Shown: positions 10,849 through 20,924 of the stretch, piece after piece
How positions within the stretch are numbered: position 1 is the first letter of the stretch
Layout of the letters: every line of letters begins with the position of its first letter
Source of the DNA: Lineolata rhizophorae
Taxonomy: Eukaryota; Ascomycota; Dothideomycetes; Lineolatales; Lineolataceae
Assembly: GCA_010093515.1 (NCBI GenBank)
Contig: MU001670.1
Location: forward strand, 681,984 to 717,935
Length of the DNA: 35,952 nucleotides
Direction of reading: 5' to 3'
Program-made: the position numbers and the translations under genes
Notes under the pieces: model-generated
Seen by the model: the letters and a program-made list of their open reading frames with translations, nothing else
What the model was told of the DNA's origin: nothing
The model's database searches: none

Positions 10849-11001
10849 TCTCACCATGCGGCGTATGCCCCGAGACGCCTGGTTTCTCTTCCCCAGATAA
10901 TCTCGTCCGAGCAGCGTTTTGATCACCTTTTCCAACCCGCCCAACAGATCTGGGCCTCGCCTGCAGTAGCGTCCAGGCGGGTTGTTCTCAGGGATCTCGA
11001 T
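10849..11001 (-). pseudogene. Orphan coding scrap, family unknown
   Basis: Reading leftwards from 11001, about 51 codons look like genuine protein: IEIPENNPPGRYCRRGPDLL, then GGLEKVIKTLLGRDYLGK and RNQASRGIRRM. It ends at ATG followed by GTGAGA, which resembles a splice donor. Upstream of 11001 the sequence turns abruptly AT-rich and non-coding, and no downstream exon was recognised. I read this as the surviving piece of a gene cut at the left edge of the AT-rich island, or an internal exon of a gene I cannot see. I do not recognise the family. Codon use and composition suggest coding DNA, but chance cannot be excluded. Confidence 0.3.
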
Positions 11002-11975
11002 GTGAAAATAAATAAAAGAAAAAAGGTTATTATTATACGTCCCCGGTTGTTAAAAAGTCTATTATCGATAAACTTTTCGCAGCCTCGCGCTCTCGCACTT
11101 TAAGAAGGTTGGCGCTTGTCCGGGCCCTCAACCGGTTCCTTGGGTTCGTCGGGGAGGCCAACAAAGAACCCGTTAGTATAACTTTATAAAGTGCGGGTCG
11201 CTGGAGCTATGGCCTGGCACGTGCGAAGCGTGGCTAGCCGCACCACACTATCAACTGTCCGCCTTCAATGACGATGTCTCGGTCGAACCGTGGGTGTTCT
11301 ACGCGCTCTAATCTCGGTGGTACACGCGCTCGATGTCGGTGCCCTCGATGGCGGTGCCCTCGATAGTTCCTAGTACCAGGACCTACAGATCTCCTTCACC
11401 GGAGCTAGCAATTGGAGGCCGGCAGATCGAGGCCAGTCATTTCTTTTTACTTCAGTGAAGAGCATCGATGCCAGTTAAGTTCCTAATTATGTTTTGTACA
11501 GTCGCCTCCCAGTTTCCGAGCGAATAGTTTTCACTCGAAAGATATTTACCACATAGGCACCTAGGAGGTGGCGGATTCGTGGGGCGATTGAGGCCGGCTA
11601 AATTGCGGCTGGAACCTCCAACCATGGGCTTTTTTAGTGGCAGCGTACCACATTTGGCATCTGAGAGATGGGGCCTTGAAGCCGGCTGAAAACGTCAATC
11701 ATGGCGTGCGCCCGAGTGATCTCGACCCATATTTCTTACCAACGTCGAACTGTCGCTCAGCTGGATGAAGGCTACTGCCAATGTCCCGTCCTCTGTTTGT
11801 TCGTTGCCTGCATTAACTTGTTTGGAGACTTCCCGTCATAAACGCTTGCGCAGGAAGCACGATCAAATTTGAAAGAGAAAGTTTTCATTATTGGATAATT
11901 GATACTAAACATTATGTCGCCCTCTGAAGCACTCAGACACAAGCACTGGTGTGCTCACAGCGCCTTTTGCGGTAC
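11002..11975. other. Non-coding start of the island with small repeats
   Basis: Composition shifts to AT-rich at about 11005. The interval holds an inverted repeat, gcacttta at 11095-11102 against taaagtgc at 11187-11194, with an inner gggttc/gaaccc pair. It also has a 13-base perfect direct repeat at 11337-11349 and 11352-11364, and two related blocks around 11608-11650 and 11671-11705 sharing a gccggct core followed by aatcatgg or aaccatgg. These look like worn remnants of repeats. No gene is seen. The last 100 bases are probably the 3' side of the phosphotransferase gene. Confidence 0.45.
11337..11364 (+). repeat. Short direct repeat (13-mer, period 15)
   Basis: The 13-mer cggtgccctcgat occurs twice, at 11337-11349 and 11352-11364, with a related cgctcgatgt just before. 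It is a local duplication in non-coding DNA. Confidence 0.8.
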
Positions 11976-13746
11976 TCACAGGTACTCGCTCTCGTCCCGA
12001 TCATCAAAGGGCCAATGCTCAAGCCAGGCCTCAGGAGACTGCGGGCTGCCACCATCCATACGCTCCAGGTGTTCTAGCAACCCAGGTTCCACAATCATCC
12101 CCCTCAGAAGCATGCAACGTGATTTGGCCCGGCGGAAATTTTCCGGTTCCACCCACCCATCGAACTCGCAGCCAACCGTTTCCAGCATGTTCGACTGGAA
12201 CGTATCCCAGATTTTCAGCTTCGCCTGCAGCACCATGCACTCGCGCACCTCCTTGTCCAGATACGAAAAGGGACATGGCGAACAGCAGCCGTCCCCGTAG
12301 GGAACCACCGTCTCCTCCCAGTCGCGCTTCAGCTGGATGAGGTCTGCGCGCAGGCTCACGCTGTCGCCGTGCCAAGGCGCGCTGGCGTCGCGGAAGATCT
12401 TGCGGAGCAATCCCTTCGGGTCTTCCTGCATGGCGTCGAAGTGCGGCTCGTTCTTGCTCCACGTCTCGGTCAAGTAAAAGGAGTGGACGCTGCGTAGAGT
12501 ACTTTCGCGGATCTCCCTCTCCTGGTCATCCCCGTCCATCTCTGAGAGGCCCGTCGGCAGCTCCGGGAACCCCACCATCATCGACATCTCTTTCGAGTCG
12601 TGCTGGAAAATGCGTGGTATGCCACACTGAAGTATGAGGGGCAGGACTGCGCAATTCTGCCAGTCGACCACGCCGGTGATCTCCAGGTTGTCTGAGACGA
12701 AGATGTGCCTGAATTCCAGATTAGGGTGCCGGATCGTTGGCTTCGTGAGCACGTTGCAGTCTGGGGGGACGACGTGTTTCGCAGCCTGGAGGTATTTCTC
12801 AAGGTCCGAAATATACTGTTCATGGTCCTGTTTCTTGAAGTCGAAGGCCCGCCGTTTGAAACGATTGACGTGGTGCAGAGGCTTGCCAAATGCCCTCAGG
12901 CACGTGATCTCCTGCTTAGCCCCAGCAGTGAGCACGTTCTCAAAGTCCTTGTCTAAGAAGATGTTAGCTCCGGTGACTTTGAAACATGTTAATATGCAGA
13001 CACACGAACATGGTCCCCGGTTGCTCTCGAGAATATGCCTTCTCCCCCGCCATAAATGTGGCCTCGTGTCGGGACCAACGCAGAAAGGCTGTCCGCTCTT
13101 GGAGATAACCCACGGTATCTCAACCCGTTGCGAAGGAGACTCTAGGTCTTGTTGGTTGTATATGCTTCCAGAAGCGGGAAATTCGATGGCAAACAACCAG
13201 GCCTCCAGCTCCGTCACATTTTCGATGACGGTCAGCTTGTCAATGTATTGCAAGCCCTCCCAGATGTTCTCTAGGTTCCTTCCCGAAATGAATTCCATAG
13301 CAATGTACTCGGTGCCAGCGCTATTCTCAGCAGTCGGAGAGTATGCGTACACCTTGGGAACTGGCATACCATAGGCCCGAAGGAACTCCATTGTGGCGGC
13401 TTCGCTAGCTATCCCATTGCCTTTGGGTATGGTGTCGTGGTAAGGGATCTTCATGATGAGCTTGAAACCGTCGTGCATGGTCACACAGAAGGTCCGGTTG
13501 GCCTTGCCTTCGGCAAGCTTCGTGAAAGAGGTGACATCCTCCGAACTCCGTCTAACTGATTCAGCGGCAAGCCGAATCAGTTCAGTTACGTTGAATACGC
13601 GTCGGCGTTCGTGGAGACGTTGCGCATCATTATAGCTGTAGAAATTTGAAGTCACCGCACACTACCAGGCCGATCTGCAATCTGTAGTAGGTAAATGCTT
13701 ACGTCCAGTTTCCTGAAGTATAGCCGAATAAGTTTGAGTTCGACAT
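11976..13746 (-). CDS. APH/AIM9-like phosphotransferase family protein, possibly pseudokinase
   Basis: A member of the fungal aminoglycoside-phosphotransferase-fold family often annotated as AIM9-like or phosphotransferase enzyme family; the substrate is unknown. Exons: 13746-13703, 13635-13010, 12952-11976, giving 548 residues. The small first exon supplies the family-typical start YTSGNWTYNDAQRLHERR. Without it the protein would begin inside the intron. Intron 2 (57 bases, gctaac branch, GTTCGT donor) has no stop and a length divisible by three, so it can be misread as coding; removing it restores NRGPYKDFENVLTAG. Visible parts are FTKLAEGKANRTFCV (nucleotide loop), Lys77 in LIMKIPYH, and GVVDWQ with Asp320 (metal-binding Asp). 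The catalytic HxD motif reads H299-P-N301-L, and the Asn usually found five residues after the Asp position is His. Activity is therefore doubtful. The frame is otherwise intact and stands alone in AT-rich surroundings. Confidence 0.85.
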
Positions 13747-15754
13747 GTTCGTATGGCTTGTCACTGCAAAGTGGCTGATGGTGACAAGACCTGCTTGAGT
13801 TTCTAAAAGGTTGTGTGGCAGCACCTTGACCCTAGTAGTAGACAAAGTGTGTTAAATCCAGCCTAAGGATGTTTGGCGTGGACTGCGCTTGCGCTATGGT
13901 GAATTACTGTTGATAATGTTAGTGGTTGGGAAAGACTGCTATAACTGCGTACCTGCACGACATTCACGAGATTTAGACGCAACTGATTTGATTGCAAGCC
14001 TGCATACCGGTCAAGATACAACGGCATAGGTTGGCGCGTGCTGCAGTAATACGTGCCACGTTGACGCGCAGTGGCGTAACTCAGTATTGGTGGTGGCCAG
14101 CGGAGCAGAGTGATGTCTTGCAGGTCAGTGCAGCACGTGGCTGTGAAGAGAATAAAGAGCTTTATAATAGCATCGGGGGAAACAAATCGAGCGAGCTTGC
14201 TATGATGGTTGTGATAATGACGATGTGCTGCAGCTAATCTAGATACTTGGTTGGTGAAAAAGGGCGATTTGTTTAAGTGACTACAAGTTTTAGGTGTGGC
14301 GAAAGATCACACTCTCCGTACCATGGAAACATGTGGGGCTATAGCAAGCTTCGTCAGACTAGGAAGGTATCGCAAGTACCGCGTCTACAAACACTTCATC
14401 GGTACTTTCCTCAACTACGCCGCAACAATCCTGCTTAATGTAATCCGCACCTGCTTCATTCAAACCTCATCTTCCTAGAATTCCTTCCCAAGATAATTTG
14501 TGTTAGGCGCTTTCTTGCATACTGCACACCCATAGTCCCCAGCATTAAATGAGGAACGTCAGGAATAGAGAGAGATGCCAAGATACTAGCTGCGAAGAGG
14601 GGATGATTTAGCTTCTGGGTCTACACATGAGTATTGATTTCAAATATGGAATATTGATAACTCTGGCCACTCTTATGCTCGACGTTTTTATTTGCATCCT
14701 AAATTTGATTCTAAGCGTTTAGGGTCGTGCTGAGTAGTTATCTGTTTGGTATGTGTCGAGCATCACAAAGTGTGCGGTGTCAAATAGAATACATTGGTAA
14801 GGTTGCAAAGTTAGAGGTAAGTTCTACTCTGCGATCTATGTATGCTAACATGGAGCGAAGCCGGGGCCGGTACCACGTAGCCCGGAACTCACATACTACT
14901 ACTACTACTACTACTATCTATGATATCCACAGCAATATATGTTCTATCGTGCCTGAGTTCTAATAACAATGAGGAGGGTCCGTATATAGGGATAACACAC
15001 TTGGTTCGCCCTTACGGCCTTGCCTACTTAACACTTTGTCAGATACCTCTTTTGGTTAAACTGTGCTGCTAGTACGCTTTGAACCATATTACTAGGATAG
15101 TTGGCTGATTGTAGTATGATGTGTTTGCGACTTCGAGTTAGCGGTAGGTGCTACTTATATCGGTTTAGGGTGACGCTTTCGAGATCTAGGGCTATGAGAC
15201 TTCCCCTTCGCCAAGTAAAACTTAAGCACAGTTCATAACCATATTCATAACAAAAGCGTCCCAACGTTTCTCAGGCTGCGGTCTCCTCTAGCCTAAGGTT
15301 AAATTTATTCTAAGACACTAGTGATTTGAGCGCCCCGATTTTTTTGTCTTAATACGCTAAAGCATTAGGCCCGTCGATACCATTGCCGAGTATAGAGGCA
15401 TAAACGTGAGCGTAGAACCACGAGGTGAAACCAGTAAAACTTGCCCGACATACTCAGTGTCTCTCGCTATATAATCTTTCGTATCTTACACTTCTTTATT
15501 ATCATTTTCCGGGAGAAACATATTGCTCCAGCTCTACAACTTCAGGCTAAAAGGGGCCGCGTATATTGCGTTTTACTATGGGCATTGTATCGCTTACATA
15601 GTTTCTTGAAGCCCTCGCACAGGCAAATCATTTAATCGACATTTCTGACACAAACATTGTGAGTAGTGTACATTTAGAAGTGATTGTGAAATACAAATAG
15701 TATTTTTTTCTTCACTTTTTTTTTCGCAAAATATTTTTACAATCCCGGGAAGTT
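13747..15754. other. AT-rich gene-free part of the island
   Basis: About 2 kb, rich in A+T, TA dinucleotides and stop codons in all frames. Only short frames occur and I recognise no protein domain. The first few hundred bases should hold the promoter of the phosphotransferase gene. A short ACT microsatellite lies near 14894-14916. Composition fits DNA mutated by RIP, but no second copy is visible within the window. Confidence 0.5.
14894..14916 (+). repeat. (TAC/ACT)n microsatellite
   Basis: About eight tandem copies of the trinucleotide act/tac lie in AT-rich non-coding DNA. Confidence 0.85.
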
Positions 15755-16130
15755 AGCAATGCCGATAGTCGTATTCAAAACGCACACGAGAAGTACAAAG
15801 AGACCGTGCACCACGCCATCAAGGACGGCGGGTGGGTGAATTTGTATTTGCGGGAGCTGATATTGGCGACGTCATTGTCACCGTAAATGAGGACGACCAG
15901 GAATATTATAGTATTCAGTGGAGACACGACGGAGAGCATTGAAAGCCGGGCAATATTCTCCAATGGCATATCCATCTATCTCCCAAAACTATAGAAGAGG
16001 GCATCGCGGCTCTACTGCATCCATGGATCCCATGTATGCTCCAAAAAGTGTGGCGATGAGAAATCTCGTGGATGCCTCAAATCAACCTTGGGAGAGGAAG
16101 TCGAAGACCGAAGTCTGAGGGTTGCTGGGG
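15755..16130. pseudogene. Unidentified decayed coding-like patch
   Basis: This patch is clearly richer in G+C than its surroundings and has coding-like stretches in more than one frame. On plus: HEKYKETVHHAIKDGGWV, then in another frame GEFVFAGADIGDVIVTVNED. On minus: a 66-codon frame with a hydrophobic start (15975-15775). A TTTTTTCG-rich tract ending in ttag precedes it and could be an old splice acceptor. I do not recognise the family and cannot tell which strand was the original gene. It is probably a remnant of an older gene or of cargo. Confidence 0.3.
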
Positions 16131-16239
16131 AATACGGGAAAGTCTAGGCTCGAGATGACTGCCGGCATCCCTAATGGGTATTTACACCCGTCGTTTTTTG
16201 ATTCAGCTTGGGTTAGTACGTGCGAAGAGGCGATAGACG

Positions 16240-17190
16240 ATGGGAAATTGAGACATTGGAAATGTACTATAGGTTTCTAAAAACGCTAAACAACCTGTGG
16301 TTTGCGTGGAGATTCTATGTATGTTTATCTCCTATGCACTCAGATATAGGCATATCAAGCCAATTAGACCCGTAAAAGCACTCAGAAAATACTTGTATTC
16401 TGCATTGCACTGGTATGTAGTTATGTTTATTCCTTTAATATCTTCCTTCTTCACTCTATTTTTTAGCATAGGGACTAAATAGCGAAATCGAACCTAGCAA
16501 TGACATCGGATTGAGCCTATTGTTAGCAGGTAAAGCGATTTGCGTTACGTGAAGAGGAACGCAAAGGTAGTAACTGAGTATGCAATCCGTCAGGAGGACG
16601 AAGATGCGGACGATAGCAGTTCCGACGGTGAGCCAGACGTCTAGGGCGTTAGTGGAGATGCAATGGATCTAGACCCTGAAGACGCTATTGAATTTTTATA
16701 CTATAAACACGTTACACCCGTTCTTCTGCCGAATCTGGTTGGCGATCGCGCCATCCTTGCTATAGAGGTCGGCCTTTAATTCATAAAAGGGCATAAGAAA
16801 ATCTTTAAACAGTGCGCTATCATATTCTCAACGCCCTATAGCTAACATAGTTATAGGAACATATTCTGGCTCTATAAAGTTGGTGCCCTTATTTTCGATC
16901 TAGTTCTATATACGGTCGCTCTTAGTATCCTAAATAATGTCTTTAAACTAGAATTTGAGCGAGCGGAAGACGTATTTAAGCTTCGAGTCGATAAGCATCG
17001 TCAATTAGTACGCTTAAGATGGAAAGCTGTCTAGAAGGATAAGTCGGTATTTCGACAAGCAGTTCCTCCTCCGCATAGTGTTTAAACCTCAGATACCAAG
17101 CCTCTCCGCTACCTCTGTTATTCCCAAGGACTTATTATAATGGTCGAAATATTAGGGGGAAAATTTATCTTTGCTTACTCGTGATTAGTC
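16240..17190 (+). pseudogene. Relic of a DUF3435 tyrosine recombinase (Starship-captain family)
   Basis: Much of the plus-strand translation resembles DUF3435 proteins despite stops. Near 16240-16320 one frame gives WEIETLEMYYRFLKTLNNLW, like the N-terminal core-binding part. From 16501 a single other frame gives DAIEFLYYKHVTPVLLPNLV, then an AMEV-like line (AILAIEVGL, IKGHKKIFK), ALSILNNVFKLEF, AEDVFKLRVDKHRQLVRLRW, and SVFRQ followed by TSDTKPLRY. That is the usual order YYxDVxLxLxPN, LAMEV, ALALADxAF, LFxLRxP, LPLRWK, PVFR, TSPTKAL. Stops at about 16507, 16531, 16642, 16777, 16852, 17032 and 17083 are TGA, TAA or TAG. The TAA/TAG ones fit C-to-T change at CAA or CAG, the expected RIP effect. 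The catalytic C-terminal R-H-R-Y part is not recognisable past 17190. Family members mobilise Starship or Crypton-like elements; this copy is dead. Confidence 0.72.
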
Positions 17191-18643
17191 GCTTTTTGAA
17201 TGATGTTTGAGACTCGGAAGAATCATGTCCTGACGTTACGGTTGGTACTCGTGACCTCAACGCATGATGGAAGACACCCAATGTATTCTCCTCTACCTTA
17301 CACGCAAAAACTCTGTTTGTATCGAGATACTTATGTAGAACTAATATCTGGACCGCATAGCTGCAGAGGAAATAGGCTATTCTGGTATGTAATTCAGTCA
17401 GCCGCTAAGGCAATGTTTGCCATTCTTTATTCCAGTAGTGCTGAACGTGCAGGCTTGTAGATTAGTACGGAGTGAAGCGCGGGCAGACTATTACAAAGCA
17501 GTAAGCTCAAGGGACAAGACAAAGTAGCAAATACGGGGAAAGGTATAAAGTAGAGCTAGGGGAGCCGCGGAACGGTACGGGAAGGGTGAGCTACGGAATA
17601 TTGAAACTTGCGGAATGGCACGGGAAGAGTGCGCTACAGAATGCTACGAGTTGCGGAACGTTCCAAGCTGCGGAATAGTAGGAGAAGAATGTGTTGCGGA
17701 ATATTACACTTGAGAGCGAGACAGTTTCGCCTGTCAAGTAGCCTTGAACAATTTCTCCTTGTGGCTGAGAGAACACGAAGGCAGCGCCGAGTCTGAGCTA
17801 TTCGATACTTTCTCAAGTGCGCTTGAGGCGGATATTTGCGGATGACAAAATTGGATGTCAAGTTATTAAAAAAATATGGACGTTTCCGCCGGAGCTTGCA
17901 GCGTACAAGGCGTTGCTTAAAGGGTCGTCCACTAGAGAATCGCCGCAGATGTCACCGTCGGAAGAACGAACGAGACATGGCATTTCTGAACAGACCGAAA
18001 GAAATGAGGCGAAGCTACGTGTCGGCCTAGTTGCTCTGCAATGGCTTGGAAGTGAAGTGTCTTACGTTCACCCTGACGAGAAGTGCCTGAGCGCGACTAA
18101 GCTAACACGAAACTGGCAAGTCGGTTGTGCACCTAGCACGAGCATAGCTTAGTGGTTACCCGACTTTGCATAAGAGGCGCAGACGCCACTGCATACGATT
18201 GGTGACGATTCGAGCGGAACACAGCCACAGAACAGGCAGCGACAAATCTGTCTACTTGGGAAGTCCATCACGCTTCCCGCCTCCTATTTCTTCACCGGCG
18301 GCTCCAAATGAAAGTCGGTGACCTAACTACGCAAGTAAGCCTCCTCAAGCGCTCGCCAGCTCTTGTCTCGCACTGAGTCAACAACCATTTGCCCAATCAA
18401 TGGCGGTGTTGGTTCAAGGTAAGAGGCCGCGCAGCTCGACTACGGCCCTCCCCAAGCAATGCTTATGACAGTTACATCCCACACAGAGAGCTTCGCATTA
18501 CGTAGTTAGTTTCGGAAGCGCAAACGGAGCGAAAAGAGGCTGCAAGTAGTGCCTAGTTGACGCAGTTTAAGTTGTGCTCACTTCAGGACTTCTTCTGTTG
18601 CGTTGTTCCCAATATTTAGATCCTTCTACTCAGTGCCATCAAA
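17191..18643. other. Non-coding right part of the island and DUF2235 upstream region
   Basis: No gene is recognised. An 86-codon plus frame at 17200-17460 and a 111-codon plus frame at 17817-18152 have no family resemblance I can name. The latter lies in GC-richer DNA and might be a further relic. A degenerate tandem repeat occupies 17564-17711. From about 18150 composition returns towards normal, and the last few hundred bases are the likely promoter of the DUF2235 gene. Confidence 0.45.
17564..17711 (+). repeat. Degenerate tandem repeat, unit about 44 bases
   Basis: Units begin with tgcggaat or cgcggaac and continue with a gtacgggaag-like block, a gtgagctacgg-like block and aatattgaaact. 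The copies are at 17564-17607, 17608-17651, a partial one at about 17652-17667, and 17668-17711. Similarity between copies is roughly two thirds by eye. The many differences suggest age or RIP. Confidence 0.65.
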
Positions 18644-20334
18644 ATGTCGTCAGTTGTATTGAAAGACCCTTGCTTGAACCGGCTCATTTTCCTTTTTGAT
18701 GGTAAGTGATCTAAAATGCGCCCGGCAAATGGAAGGGAAGGCCTAGTATATGACTGGTCTCGTGCAAAGTGCTGTTTAAGTCGAATCAACGACCTTTGGT
18801 GGCGGATCGCGCACTCGTCGAATGGCATCGATCTTTGATGCTAACTCCGCGCAATATAGGGACCTGGGCGCACCGCAAGTCTGCCGACCGCGCCACCATC
18901 ATCCAGACCCTGAACGAGCTTATTCCGCGTGAAGGCAATACTGTCTTCTACCAAAAAGGTGTCGGAGCTGCTATTGGCCTTTCCGAGAAGATCATTGGAG
19001 GTAAGAATGACGTACTGCTCAAATGGAGGATGGTTGTTCACAAAATTTTGTAGCTGTTACTGGACGTGGTGTGAAGGACAACATTGTGGACGCATACTGT
19101 AAGCTGGAGTGCACCACCTGATTCTCCGCATGACAATACGCTGACTATTTCGGAGCATTTCTTGCAGATAATTGGAAGCCTGGGGTAGAGATAATCATTA
19201 TTGGCTTTAGTAGAGGCAAGCAACCCACTGTCTAAAAGTTGGAGGCCCCGACTAATTGTTCTACTAGGTGCGTACACCGCACGAAGCTTCGCCGGCTTGT
19301 TGTACCGCGTTGGAGTCCCCCAACACAAAAATGACAAAACTTACCGACTGCTGGTGAATGCGTACTGCCAGCGCGATGTCCGCAAACAGGGAGTTCCAGA
19401 ACACTTACGGAAGAAGTATGAATGTGAGTAACCTTGCCCCATTCATCTCAAGAAGACACCATCTGACTCATTTCTCAATCTAGGCAAGAACGTTGAGATT
19501 GCTGCACTTTGCTGTTTCGATACCGTAGGAAGTCTTGGTATTCCAAATACCGGAGTTCTCGGCGTTCTGAAGCTCTCGCACTTCTTCTATCAGGAGTTCG
19601 AATTCCACGAGACTCACCCGGCGCCAAGTACGTGATTCGGATTGCTCGCTATACACTTTGAGTATACCGAAACACAGACTAACATTTTACTAGACACCAA
19701 ATTTATCTTTCATGCGCTTGCTCTGCACGATCCCCGGAAGCCATTTGCCCCAACACTTATGCACGTACCTGAAGGAGATGATAGAGTGCTCAAGCAAGTT
19801 TGGTTTCCTGGCAGTCATGGCAACCTAGGGTGGGAAGACGTGCAGGGCGGGCTCGTCGATATACCACTGGCATGGATGTTGCAGCAACTCCAGTGGTCCG
19901 TTGGGCTCGAGTTCAATCAGGAGCGGCTTGCAAGGCGCTTCCCTCGATTCGCGGAGATTCCGATTCCTCTCGACTGCGATAAAGAACATCAGTGGATCCA
20001 CAGCAGGGTCCGCGGCTCCAAGAGCTGGTTTATGATGCTGATGGGTCACAAGTCTCGCGTGCCTGGGTACTATCCGAAGGATGGGATGAAGACCAACGAA
20101 GAGATCCATCCTTCGGTCCGCTTGAGAGGTTACGGCAAGAAGCGAAGCGACTCTGCAATCCCCGGTTTCCACTGCGCGTCGAATCAGGACGGGGCTTTCA
20201 GCTGGGTGGAAGACTCTAAGCACTCTAGGCCTCTGCTCAGGAGATCGGATTCGGAAGCCTCGAACGTGTATAGAACAATCCCTGAGGCGAAGATGGACGA
20301 GTTCGAGGCGCAACTACTGGGCGTGTCGTTTTAA
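18644..20334 (+). CDS. DUF2235 alpha/beta-hydrolase domain protein
   Basis: A predicted serine hydrolase of the DUF2235 family, the fold also found in bacterial Tle1 phospholipase effectors; the fungal substrate is unknown. Seven exons: 18644-18701, 18860-19000, 19054-19098, 19168-19215, 19268-19423, 19484-19627, 19694-20334, giving 410 residues. All six introns are phase 1. Visible motifs: LIFLFDGTW (residues 14-22); the nucleophile elbow IIIIGFSRGAYTAR with Ser96; LCCFDTVGSLG with candidate acid Asp162; LALHDPRKPFAPT; and WFPGSHGNLGW with candidate base His239. The complete triad and open frame indicate a working gene. Intron 4 starts with GCAAGC, a GC-AG intron placed within the last Gly codon of GFSRG. 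The C-terminal third is polar and less conserved. It stands at the right edge of the AT-rich island, on the same strand as ATG27. Confidence 0.9.
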
Positions 20335-20924
20335 TGGTCTTGGAAATTGTTGGGAATGTGTGATTTGGCATTGATTAGCGTGCTACATTTGAGCGTTTGT
20401 ACAGATATCATAGTTGCATTGACGGTTCCATCGTATGGTTTGTCTCAGCCGCTTGTTTTCTTCTTCCTGTAAATTATGAGGCCTTTCATGTACTGTGATT
20501 GGCGCAGCATTTCGGTATTCAATAACTACTACAGTTGCGTCATATGGGGTTGCAGGTGAAAAGGAGCAAACCCGAGGATGCGTGAACGTGTGGACGAGCA
20601 AGATTGGGTCAGGTCCCAAGCACGTGACAGGCAATATTATGTCAGCATTCTGTGGACCCGAGCCGACCCGTGACATGATTGACCGGAGGTCCAAGCTCTC
20701 AGGTCGGGTGTGGCTGCACGCGGTCCTCGCGGCGATGTCATCTGTCTTCATCTATCTGTTGACAGCGCCCCGACGGATTCTGGCACTTGACAAGTGACCG
20801 CCCAAGGCCACCTTCTCCGTCCCATATATCGGTCGCTCTATCCGCATAGTTTCTAAATCTTCGCTCGTCTAACTAAGTTGCGCTCTCCTCGCTGAGCCTC
20901 CGCGGAGGTCGTGTGTCGCCGACC
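20335..20924. other. Intergenic region between DUF2235 gene and ATG27
   Basis: Tandemly oriented genes flank 590 bases that must hold the 3' end of one and the promoter of the other. No conserved coding frame is seen. Composition is normal and no repeat was noticed. Confidence 0.6.

Noticed and set aside
15775-15975. 66-codon minus frame with hydrophobic start, considered as a membrane protein or an enzyme fragment
   Set aside because: No family could be assigned with confidence; kept only as part of an unidentified relic.
17817-18152. 111-codon plus frame as an independent gene
   Set aside because: No domain, no convincing start or splice context, and it is embedded in decayed DNA.
18150-18640. 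Possible tRNA or other RNA gene near the DUF2235 promoter, and elsewhere in the gaps
   Set aside because: Looked for GGTTCRANY-type arms and paired stems; only isolated B-box-like words were seen, with no full cloverleaf.
10849-20334. Calling the whole island an actual Starship
   Set aside because: No terminal repeats, no target-site duplication, a dead and incomplete captain and small size; only the family of the relic is supported.
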